Shown one piece after another: positions 45,601 to 56,011 of a DNA stretch of 64,000 bases; the stretch's first letter is position 1, and each line of letters begins with the position of its first letter. Both the position numbers and the translations under genes were made by a program. The notes beneath the pieces are model-generated. The model made no database searches. It worked only from the letters and a program-made list of their open reading frames with translations, and was not told where the DNA came from. Origin of the DNA: Lichina pygmaea. Its lineage: Eukaryota > Ascomycota > Lichinomycetes > Lichinales > Lichinaceae. The stretch spans positions 1,736,001 to 1,800,000 of the forward strand of contig OY730171.1 in the NCBI GenBank assembly GCA_963422465.1, in the 5' to 3' direction.

Positions 45601-47938
45601 AAGCTTGGTGTACCACACAGCTTTGCAAAGCTGGTCCAACGTCTCCCGGATCAGTGGTAGGGGGTAACAGTTCTTGATGGTGATGGTGTTGAGTGCTCTG
45701 TAGTCTACACAGAAACGCAATCCACCTCCTGGCTTCTTGACAAAGAGGACTGGTGCAGCAGCAGGTGATGAAGATGCTCGAATGAAGCCCTTGTTCAGGT
45801 TCTCTGTCAGGTACTTCTTGAGAACTTCAAGTTCTTCTCTGCTCATGCTGTACAGAGGTCCAGAGGGTGCCTGGGTTCCTGGTTCCATCTTGATCTTGTG
45901 GTCAACTCCTGGGCGTAGAGGAGGAAGCTTGTCAGCGTCATCCTTGCTGAAGACGTCCAGGAACTTGTGGTACTGAGCAGGGAGAAGTGTGGCAGGATCC
46001 ACGCACTTCTTTGGCTTCAACGCCTGCTCAATGTCTCTCAGAGAAACACTGAACACCTGGTGATCTGGCTTGGCAGCAAGGAGAGAAAATGCGGCAGCAT
46101 TGATGGGGATTGGTGTGGCAGAAAGGGGCTTGGGATCCTGAGGCTTTCCAGCAGACATCTTGGCTTCAAGATCCAAAGAGATTGGATAGCCATTGTTTGA
46201 CTTGAGGCATGCAGATCAGCAGTGATCTGACTTGAACATGATTGAGGTGTTTGTCCAATCAATGTGTGGCCTGTGCTTCTGGAGCCATGGCATCCCCAGA
46301 ATCACATCATAGTGAAGACCAGGAGACACAAAGAGAGAGACTTCCTCCTGGTGCACGCCATGTGCCGTGGTCATGATTGTCTTGGCGAGATGTGTGGTTT
46401 GTGACGTCTTGCCATCGAACAATCGCAATGTGCGTGGGTAGGGGAGAGGTTCTTGGTGAAGAGATTGCGCAAAGGAAGCACCAATGCAGCCAAATGCTGA
46501 ACAGCCAGAGTCAATAAGAGCATTGCACTTGAATTTCCCATCTAGGATACAAGGAAGAAACAAGCACTTGCTGTCCAATCACTGGTCTGGAGACAGATAG
46601 CCAACATGGAGATCCTTTTCATGTCCTTGGGCGCGACGATGACCAAGGACTACTTGTTTTCCGACTCTGGAGTAGTCTCAACAGTGGCAGACTTGGTGGT
46701 GGTCGTGGTGGTGGCAACAACAGGCATGCTTTTCACTGGACAGAAGGTTGAGACATGACCCTGGTTCCCACAGTAGAAGCAGAGGCCTTTGCTTCGGCGA
46801 TGTTCTCGCTCTTCTGGTGTCAGCTTAGAGCGGCTGAGATCCATAGTAGGACTTGGTGACTGTGGCGTGAAGGCTGGCTTGATGAACCCTGGACACAGAA
46901 CTGAAGCTCCTGACTGTGGAACTGAGGCTTGGGTGGGAGATGCTTGACGTGGACGGTGAGAGTTGGCAGAAGTGGCACGCAACTGGTTGTCCTGCAGCTG
47001 GCATTCCTCAACAAGCTTCTGATAGCTGATGTCCTTGAGGTTGATGCTGACAAGCTGCTTGGCAAGCTCTTCAGAGACAGCGCATCGAAGATGGCACTTC
47101 AAGGCCTTGTCGTTGAAGCCTGTGCGTGGAGCATACCGATTGAACTCTGTGAAGAACTCAGCAAAGGAACGGTTGGCCTGACGTAAGGTGATGAGCTTCC
47201 TCTGAGCTAGGAACTCTGGGTCTGGGTCGGAGAAGGCGTTCCGGAGATCTTGGACGATGTCGTGCCAGTCAATGTACTGGCCAGCCGTGATCTTAGCTGA
47301 GATGTAGGACTGTGCAGTGCCAGTCGTGCGTGAAAAGACGTACGCAATCCGCGATGTTTCCGTGGGGTACCGGTCAGCGTTGAGCGTCATCTTGAGTGAC
47401 AGTGACGTGATGAAGCTCTCAAGCTTCTCATGCGTGATTTCCGTGTTTCCACCATCGCCACTGAAGATCTGTGGGTCAGCAGTGCGTTCGGACTTGGACT
47501 TGGGAGTAGTGTTAGTAGCTTGAATTCGCATGAACTCTGCAAACATGTTGCGAAGGAACTTGTCATTTCCAGCAACTGGCATGGCTTGGTCTGGTTGTTG
47601 AGACATGACAAGGACGTGAACGTGGCTTGGTGAAGTGTGTTATGGTTGGGTAGGTCTTTCGTAGTGTGACAAGGCAATGGCAGAGCAGAACTCAAGCCTA
47701 ACTGATTCAGTAACCGTGACCTGGCTTGGCTTGAGACTTGAGACTTGGATTGATGTACAAGACGAAAGACGAGGAAGGAAGAAAAAGAGAAAGGAAGAGA
47801 AGAAGCTGGGGGAGCAGGAGAAGTTCTTATAGGCAGGGGATCAGGCAACAGCGGAGCAAACAGGCAACAGTGCAGATGGAACTTCCCAGCAAGGTGCGTG
47901 ACTTGTGCCAGATATGCAACTGGGCCAGAACCGTGACA
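42615..47938 (-). mobile_element. Ty3/gypsy chromovirus 2 with paired LTRs, nearly whole
   Basis: Two 274-bp LTRs (42615-42888 and 47665-47938; TGTGAC...GTGACA) differ at about three positions, so the insertion is young. The 5-bp duplication GCTGA (42610-42614 and 47939-47943) marks insertion into ORF1 of LINE-A. A purine tract (GAAGGAGGGGGG) adjoins the left (3') LTR. Minus-strand parts: gag (about 47606-46650) with CCHC knuckle CFYCGNQGHVSTFC, protease (about 46580-46220), reverse transcriptase (about 46000-45240, with YVDD), RNase H (about 45100-44700), integrase (about 44250-43550) and chromodomain (about 43120-42930). It has only about two or three breaks and belongs to a different lineage from gypsy 1. 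Confidence 0.93.
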
Positions 47939-48281
47939 GCTGAAAACCCAAACAGTTCCAGAACCAGTCAGAAAAAGCTGGGAGAACCTTAAGCAAAAAC
48001 TCTCTGCAGAGCTGCAGACTTGCACTGTCCAATCTCTAGCCTCTGGCATTACCAACAAGATTATCCAGAAGCTTGAAAACTTCAACAAACATCTAGATAG
48101 ACAAGAGGCAAAACTATCTTATGCACAGGCAGCTGCAAAAACTTCCTCTACTCAAATTCCACTAGCTTCCAGAATTCTCAAAGAGATTCTGGTACACCCT
48201 GGGCACCAGACTCCAGATATAGCTAACAGAACCTATGTCCAGCTCTTCCAAGCTCTCCAAGACAGACTCCCAAGCTCTTAT
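47939..48281 (+). mobile_element. LINE-A, piece 3: ORF1 fragment
   Basis: Resumes ORF1 after gypsy 2 (ENPNSSRTSQ-type frame; matches LINE-C from about 51783). It ends within the sequence coding for QDRLPS, where the T-rich complement of another LINE's 3' tail begins. Confidence 0.85.
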
Positions 48282-49267
48282 TTTATTTTTTTATTTTATT
48301 CTTACTCTGATTTGGCTGGTGAGCCATGCAGAACTTCTAGATACATGCTTTTTTTTCCCAGAAAACCTTTGAAGGAATAAAAACTGAGACTTGGGTAAGA
48401 CTAGGGAATTATCTGGAAGAATATGCAGTGTCTGGAGTAAATATAATCACAGAGATGATAGGTTTTCTGGTAAGAGTTGGTGTGCTAAGTTAAACTGGTC
48501 TAGTCTTTTCAAAGACATAAACCAGAGAAGAAATTCTTTAAGCACTTTAGGTTTTTGAAGTAAAGTAGAGAAATTGTAGGAAAGAAAAGTGGCTTGCTGT
48601 CTTTGAGTAAGAAACTTGTTACAAGAGAAAGTGATATGTTGAGTAGTCTCTTCTCCAAAACCACAGAAACATAGAGGGGATTAGAAGTCAGGAACATTTG
48701 CTCTGAAAAGAAAGCTAGCTAGTCCTATCCTTGCTGATAGAATCTGCAAGTAAAGACTAGCTTCAGCTTTTCTCAAGTCTTTGAAAACTTTGAGATTTTT
48801 CCTTTGGGGTAGTCTGCAAAATAGCTCCCAGACTGGAGAACACTTCTGTCTGTTTGCCTGCCATCTGGCTTCCCACTCTTTCTGAAACACTGCTTGAAAT
48901 TGTTTCTTAGAGTAATCTTGGTTAGTGGTTAGTTCTTCTAGCCATGTTGGTTTCCAGTTAGGTGTGATAGTAGACAGAGACTTTGGAGGTGTTCTCAGAG
49001 TAGAAACAAAAACAGTGATCTGGGAAAAGAGCTTATAGAGAAGTGAGGAGAGAGGATTAGAAGTATTGGAAAAATAGAAAGATTGTAGGAAAGTTGCTGT
49101 TCTAAATTTGAAATAAAGATCAAGAGGTGGTAGGAATAGTTCTCCTTCAATAAGAAATGTAGGAGTAGCTTTGAAGACACCTCCTATAGTTTTTAAACAC
49201 TTAGTCTGGAAAAGATTTAGAGAAGAAATATTAGAAAGTTTTTTGTGGGGATTGAACCAGACTCTGA
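48282..49267 (-). mobile_element. LINE-B: 3' end of ORF2 and 3' UTR
   Basis: Minus strand. The 3' tail is an AT-rich AAAAT-type repeat (48282-48301 complement). Upstream of it lies a 3' UTR similar to LINE-D's (AAAACCTTTGAAGG on the + strand), then the end of ORF2: TKCLKTIGGVFKATPTFLIE, PLDLYFKFRTATFLQSF, LQILSARIGLASFLFRANVP. It carries stop codons and is cut at 49267 by a gypsy LTR. Sequence differs clearly from LINE-C/D, so it is a related subfamily. Confidence 0.82.
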
Positions 49268-50878
49268 TGTTGCGGTCTGTACTGTGCCGTCCTAACCGAG
49301 TATAGGATAAGAGCAAGATGTGGAAGGCAGGTTGGTTCTCGCAGGAGAGAAGTGTCAAGGAGTGCGAAGGGGTTTGGTGGAACATAGTGGTGGTGACACC
49401 TGATCAATGGCTTTGTACAAAGGATTGTATTGAAGTAGATCTAGTTGTCTGGATCACAACATGAGTTGAAGATGATTATTCCATAGGGGAACTATCACCA
49501 GACTATATAGTGGGTGATCAGTGAACAGAGCGAGCTCTGCTCACTTTGCTCACTTTTATGCACACTATGGTGAGCTGGGTGAGCTCTGCTCACTTTGCTC
49601 ACTTATGCATATGCATCCTGCGGTGAGCTGGGTGAGCTCTGCTCACTTTGCTCACACATATGCATCCTGCGGCGAGCTGGGTGAGCTCTGCTCACTTTGC
49701 TCACGCATATGCATCCTGCGGCGAGCAACCCCTGGTCTGTCTCACCAGTCACGTGACTGCTTCCCGTGTTATGCCACTTTGGTACTTCTGTTCAGTATCC
49801 TGTCTGCTGCCTTCTGTGAGTATAAAAGCTGTGTTCCTCCTGGGTTGTAACACTATCCTCCTCTCCATCTTTCATCGTGCTGATGAAACTTGGTCATGTC
49901 TCTGAAGTCACATGCAACTGTTAGCTGAACTCAGCTTACTGCTCAAATCTGCGATCAGGATTTTATCTTGTGTACACTCTGTGACTTTTGTGTCCTTTGT
50001 GGTTGTCTGTGTTTCCAAATACTGGGAGAAGACAATAAGTTGAAATATGCTGTGTGCACTCAGCACGGAAGGTCTTGTGTCTCTGTGTCCTGGGAGGCTC
50101 TGAACATGTCCCGGGACAACCTTTGTAAGAATGTGGCTGCTGAAGAGGCAACACACAATGCACTTTTCAAACAACTTGCAGTGGTGCAGGTTTGTCTGTC
50201 TCAGAAGTGAAAGGTGTTAGAGGGTGCTAAGGTCTGTGTGAGGCAGAAGCTTCAGTGTCTGGTGAAGAAGATGGAGTTGGATGGCAAGGACTTGACTTCA
50301 TCAGTCATCAATGTGTCTGTGCTGCAGGCTGAGCTGTTCAGTCCTGCCCTTTCTGAAACTGTCGCAGAAGAAGCTGGCAGTTCTCAAGGTTCTTGAGTGG
50401 TTCCCAGGTATTTTCCAAGTCTGGGTATCCTTTCCACTTAACAAGGTATCACTGACTTTTCTTAGCCAGAATCTGTTTGACTTCAAACTTCTGCTCTTCT
50501 TCAGGCTGGTAATGAAATGTTTCCTGCAAGGGTGTGCTCTGGTCGGCTGGTTTAATCATTAAGATATGAAAGTTTGGATAGACTCTGGCATCCCTTGGTA
50601 GTCGTATCTTGATATTGACTGGTCCTGTTTTCTTTTCAACCAAAAATAGTCTGACCTTGATGTTGTCAAGTTTCTTTGTTTTTGGCTTTTTTGTTTTCCA
50701 ATTCTTTGTGAGGAAGTAGACTTTATCCCTCTTCTTTAGCTGAGGTGCCATTTTTGATTTCTTGTCTATTTGGTGCTGTATTCTCTCTGAGGTCTGTTGA
50801 AGGTAGTGCCTCATCATCATGTGTGTCTGCTGTAGGAGCTTGTTGTGCTGGAGTGCTTTCTCTGTGTTTGGTGAAGCT
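49268..50878 (-). mobile_element. Partial Ty3/gypsy element (gypsy 3, same family as gypsy 1)
   Basis: One LTR (49268-49852, about 585 bp) plus about 1 kb of adjoining interior that matches the 3' end of gypsy 1: end of integrase and chromodomain region. Gag, protease and reverse transcriptase are missing. It is broken at several points and more diverged from gypsy 1 than the two gypsy 1 LTRs are from each other, so probably older. Confidence 0.85.
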
Positions 50879-51130
50879 TGTTGCGGTCTGTACTGTGCTG
50901 TCCTAACTGAGTGTAGGATTAAGGGTGAGATGTGGAAGGTGGGTTGGTTCTCGCAGGAGAGGAGTGTCAAGGAGTGCAAAGGGGTTTGGTGGAACATGGT
51001 GGTGGTGACACCTGATCAATAGCTTTGTACAAAAGGATTGTATTAAAGTAGATCTAGTTGTCTGGATCACAACATGAGTTGAAGATGATTGTTCCATAAG
51101 AGAACTATCACCGGACTATATAGTGCTCAG
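50879..51130. mobile_element. LTR fragment of the gypsy 1/3 family
   Basis: First 252 bp of an LTR (TGTTGCGGTCTG...TATATAGTGCTCAG) directly following the truncated gypsy 3 interior and directly abutting the 5' end of LINE-C. No partner LTR is seen. Confidence 0.85.
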
Positions 51131-51633
51131 TCAACTCTTCCCAGAACCACGCTGTTCAAGGACCATCACTTTTGGCAAAGACGGCATTTTGTCATATGTT
51201 CTGGAAAACAGCCGACATCCTGTCCCGACCCACCCAAACCTTAAGGTGAAAACCCATCACCTTTGAGAATCACACCTGATTGTCAAAAGTTGTGGTCTTG
51301 GGATCCACAATCTGTTTCTTCAACAACCAGCAATCCAGCCACAACCAGAGAGAGAGAGTCTCAGGATAAGAGGAATGGTTAGAGTCTGACTGACTCTGGA
51401 GCTAGCAGAGTCCTTGACTCAAGGAAAGTCTAGATAGGGGGTCTGGTCCCTAGTCTAGGTAAATACTCCTAGCTTTACCCAGAGCTTAGTTGGAATAAGC
51501 TGCCCAGGAAAGTCTAGTCTTGGGGTCTGGTCCCAGGACTAGATTATTACTGCTGGGAAACCAGGTGACTCCTCTCTCTCTGGTACTACTTCACAGACTG
51601 GAAACAGTTGACCTGTGCCAAGCAAGCTCCACC

Positions 51634-53058
51634 ATGGCACTAAAAAAGAAAAAACCCACTTCTTTAGAAACCAATCCCAGAGCACCACTAGCTACACCAG
51701 CTTCCAGTCTCTCTAACACTCAAGCTAGTTCTCCCACCACTGAAAGTACTATACAGAAAGACTGGGAACTTCTTAACTCCTGGCTAAAAACCCAAACAGT
51801 TCCAGAACCAGTCAGAAAAAGCTGGGAGAACCTCAAGCAAAAACTCTCTGCAGAGCTGCAGACTAGCACTGTCCAGCCTCTACCCTCTGGCATTACCAAC
51901 AAGATTATCCAGGAACTTGAAAACCTCAACAAACATCTAGATAGACAAGAGGCAAACCCATCTTATGCACAGGCAGCTGCAAAAACTTCCTCTGCTCAAA
52001 TTCCACTAGCTTCCAGAATTCTCAAAGAGGTTCTGGTACACCCTGGGCACCAGACTCCAGACATGGCCAACAGAACCCATGTCCAGCTCTTCCAAGCCCT
52101 CCAAGACAGACTCCCAAGCCCTTATAACAAACAGATCAGGGCAGTGAGAAAACTCCCATCAGGGGATATTCGTATTCACACAGAGAGCCAGGAAACTAAG
52201 CTTTTTCTGGAAAAGGATTCCTCCTGGACTGCAACTATCTTCAACACAAAGGCAATAGTCCAGCCCAAGAGATTCCCAGTTCTGGTTCATGGAGTCAGAA
52301 CAGCAGATATCCAGCCAGAGAATCTGGAGGACACCTGCAAAAAAATCCAGACTAGCAACCCTTCTCTTGGCAAACAGATCACTATTCTGAGAGTATATTG
52401 GTCCAAGAAATCCATAGCTCAAAAGAAACAGGTCACCTCTCTCCACCTGGATCTCTCTACTCTCCAACAGGCCAATCTTCTTATTGAGAATGGACTAGTG
52501 CTGGGACACAGACTACATGAAGTGGAACTCTTCCTGGCAAATACAGTTATTGCACAATACTTCAAGTGCTTTGGCTATGGCCACCAAGCTCATGCCTGCA
52601 GGAACAGAACTGCCTGTGGAGCATGTGGTGGACAACATGAGAGGAGAGCATGCCCAATTCCTGAAAACTTGCTGAAACCAAAATGCTGCAATTGCCAGGG
52701 ATCTCACCCAGCCTGGGCTAGCACATGCCCAGTACGCCAGGAAGCAGCCAAGAGAGCCAGGGAAGCTTGGATTTCACGCCCAGAGAAGTATGAGATCCTA
52801 ATCTCTACATCTCTGACACCAGTACCCCAATCTCCAGCTACATCTTTCTCTTTCTCCCAGCCACTCCCAGGGGGGAAAAACGTAAAACAGCTGAGCCAAC
52901 CAGAAGCTCAGAGAGAATCAGGGGAAGCTGTCCAGAAGTTCAAATTCTTGGGGCAAGATCAACAAATAATAAGGGAAAAGTATCAGCCAACCCTTTCAAG
53001 ATCTTTGAAGATGAGATATCTACATGAAAGACTCAAAGCTCACACTTCTCCAGTATAA
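51634..53058 (+). pseudogene. LINE-C ORF1 (zinc-knuckle RNA-binding protein), frameshifted near the end
   Basis: Begins MALKKKKPTSLETNPRAP. A central RNA-binding region (AVRKLPSGDIRIHTESQE) is followed by three zinc knuckles: CFGYGHQAHAC preceded by FK, CGACGGQHERRAC and CCNCQGSHPAWASTC. After PLPGG the frame differs from LINE-D: a run of A is one base shorter (5 rather than 6, near 52875), so the last 60 or so residues are read in another frame and the natural stop beside the ORF2 start is bypassed. Otherwise open. Confidence 0.82.
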
Positions 53059-55829
53059 TGTGCAAAAAAGCCAATCAGTCCAAGAGCTACTTCTAACAAC
53101 CTCAGCTCTTCAAGAGGTGGACATTATTGCACTTCAAGAACCCTGGAAAAACCCTCACCTGGAGACAAGCACCTCTACTGTTTTCTCTTCTTTTCTTCCT
53201 CTTTACTGTTCAGAGATTGGTAGAACACTTTTTCTTATTAACAAAAATCTGAAACTCTCTTCTCTTCATCCTACTTTCTGGAGTAAAGACTTTATTTCTC
53301 TTGAAATCTACTTGGAAAACTCTTCTACTTCTCTTTGGGTGCATAATCTTTACTTTACCCCATCAAGTCAAGAAAACTATACAGAGGCATCAGAAGCTCT
53401 TCTCTGTTTACTTCAAAATGCTTTACAAGTACAAGGACAACATATTCTTCTCACAGATTCAAACCTCCACCACCCAGACTGGTCAAAGAAAAGAAGACTG
53501 TACTCTGACACTGCAAACAAGTTCCAAGGTCTAATGAAAGATTTAAATCTGGATTTAGCTATTGCACCTTTTACTCCCACCAGAGCAAGATCTCTTTCAG
53601 AAAAACCATGTTCTGCAATTGATCTGTCTTTTATTTCTTCTTCTCTTTCTAACTCTCTGATTTTCTCTAAAGTGGCTCTCCAGTTCTTTCATGGGTCTGA
53701 CCACAGACCTATACTAACTAGCCTGGACCTGGATCCTCCAAGGAAAACCTGGAAGCCAGAAAGGAACTGGAAGACACTGGACTCAAACCTTGCAAGAGTA
53801 GAGTGTGAGAAGCTACAGCTACCTTCCCGCTTTCAAGACAAAAATGAAGTGGATAAGTACTTGGAGTACCTGGACAACTTTCTCCAAGAAGTGGCAAGCA
53901 AATGTACACAGCTCCAGAAGCCATCTGGTCACTCAGTTCCCTGGTGGAACCAAGACATCCAAAACAAGGTTAGAGAGGAAAGAAGAGTAAGAAGACAAGT
54001 TCTCAGAGGACAGGCATCCCAAGAAGACCTTGAGCAAGCAACTAAGAACAAGAAAAAAGCAGTCAGAGAGGGAAAGCAGACCACCTTCAGACAACAAGTC
54101 CATGAGCTAGCCAGTTCTTCAAAATTCTGGAAGCTTGCAAAGTGGGGAAAAACAAAGGCCAACAGGACTCCTGATCTTCCCCTGGTCCCAGACTTGGAAA
54201 CTCAAGAAGGACTAGCAAAAACCTTTGAGGAGAAGACAAAAGCATTCTCAGCCCAGTTCTTCCCCAAAGCACTTGTTCCAGAACCAAGTACAGAGAGTTC
54301 CCAGAGTACTCCAGAGATCCAGCTTTCTCAGGAAGTTACTGCTGAAGAAGTGGAACAAATCCTGAACAAAAAGAAACCTTTCACAGCAGGGGGAAAAGAT
54401 AAGCTGCCAAATGGATTTCTGAAAGCTCTGGGTTCCAAGTTCTGCCAAGCTATAGCTGTTCTCACATCAACATGCTGGAGACTGGAATACTTTCCAGAGA
54501 GGTTCAAGAATGCAAAGAAAGTCTGTCTAAGAAAACCTGGTAAAGGATGCTATAACCAAGCTAAAGCCTGGCGCCCTATAGCTTTGCTAAACACAACTGG
54601 CAAGCTGATGGAAGCTATTACAGCAACCAGGCTAAGCAAGGTAGCAGAAGAAGCTAGACTTTTGCCAGAAATCCAGATGGGCTTCAGGAAAGGAAGATCA
54701 ACTGAATCAGCACTCTTCCTACTAACTTCCCAAGTGGAAAAAGTCTGGAAGGAAGGCATGGTTGCATCTCTACTTTCTCTGGATATCTCAGGAGCCTATG
54801 ACAGAGTTCTACCTAAGATCCTCCAACAAATCCTAGAGAGAAAAGGAATTCCTCTCTGGCTATCTTCCTGGATTCTCTCTTTCTGCACCAGTCGTTCTAC
54901 CACTCTTGTGTTTGATGACTCTGAGTCTTCTGCTATTCCTATTCACTGTGGAGTTCTCTAAGATTCCCCTTTATCTCCTATTCTATTTCTATTTTACATT
55001 TCTGAACTTCATGAAACTGTACACTCTCCTTCCACTGGTGTTTCTGCTCTGGGATTTGCAGATGATACAAATCTGCTTGCATTTGGACACTCTAAAAAGC
55101 AACCTTCTGAAGTTAAAGAACACACACCTCAAATGTCTATCATGGGCTGCAAGACATGGAATGGTCTTCTCTCCTGAGAAATATGAAATACTTCATTTTT
55201 CCAGAAGAAGATCAGACAATCTTCAGCTTAAGCTCAGACTGGGGAATGTGATTCTAAGACCAAAAGAAGAAGTGCGAGTATTAGGAGTGTACCTGGATGC
55301 AAAACTCCACTGGCATAAGCACCAGAGAATTATTCTTCAAAAAGCCCAGAAAGCACTTTCCTCTCTTTCTAGAACTTCATATTCTACTTGGGGTTTCCCA
55401 GTCCTCACATCACGTCTTGTGTACACTGCAATACTCAGATCTTTACTGAGTTATACTGTGGGGATCTGGTTCAATCCTCTAAGAAAATCTTCTAATATCT
55501 CTTCTCTTAGCACATTCCAGAACAAATGCCTGAGACTTATTGGAGGTGCCTTCAAAGCCACTCCATCTTTCTTATTAGAGAGTGAGCTTTTTCTTTTACC
55601 TCTAGATCTCTATTTCAAATTTTGCACAGCCTGTTTTCTCTCTTCTATTCAAACCTCCTTTCTGAAAACACTTCTGGACAATATCTTTTCCAATATCTCC
55701 CACTATGCCTCTTCTGTGAAGAAACCTTTAAAGAAATCCTCAACTATCTCCCCCTATTGGAAGTTCACTTGGTTAAACCAATTAACTACTAACCAGGCGA
55801 GTTCAAAGAAAGAACTACAGAAACTCTTT
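53024..55829 (+). pseudogene. LINE-C ORF2 (endonuclease-reverse transcriptase), broken
   Basis: Starts MKDSKLTLLQYNVQKSQ. Endonuclease motifs: IIALQEPW, LLTDSNLHHPDW, GSDHRPI. Reverse transcriptase: RPIALLNTTGKLMEAI, MGFRKGRSTESALFLLTSQV, SLDISGAYDRV, then IHCGVL and a stop at 54961 where LINE-D keeps GVPQGSPLSP; the change CAA to TAA fits RIP. A net 2-bp loss near 55092 then shifts the FADDT frame. The rest reads on as YTAILRSLLSYTVGIWFNPL and PLDLYFKFCTACFLSS before truncation at 55829. Confidence 0.85.
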
Positions 55830-56011
55830 GTTTTATTTTTATTTTTATTTTTATTTGATTCTTACACTGGTAGTAGCTTTACAGCCATGCAGATCTTCTA
55901 GCTAATAGTGAACTCCTTCAGAAAACCTTTGAAGGGATAAAAACTGAAGGCAGGGTGTGACTAGGGAATGTAACAAAAGGAATCTTGAAGTTTCTGGTAA
56001 GAGAAGAGAAT

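Larger units (their letters stand above)
51131..55829 (+). mobile_element. LINE-C: non-LTR retroelement missing only its 3' end
   Basis: Starts at the shared 5' leader CAACTCTTCCCAGAACC, followed by a roughly 500-bp 5' UTR with AGAGAGAGAG, ORF1 (51634) and ORF2 (53024). It is cut within the last part of ORF2 at 55829 (ELQKLF), where the 3' tail of LINE-D begins in opposite orientation. It matches LINE-A closely and LINE-D less so. Tad-like: ORF1 with zinc knuckles, ORF2 with an apurinic-type endonuclease and reverse transcriptase, no recognisable RNase H. Confidence 0.92.

Noticed and set aside
55830-55860. Microsatellite (TTTTTA)n as an independent repeat
   Set aside because: It is the complement of LINE-D's 3' tail, so it is described with that element.
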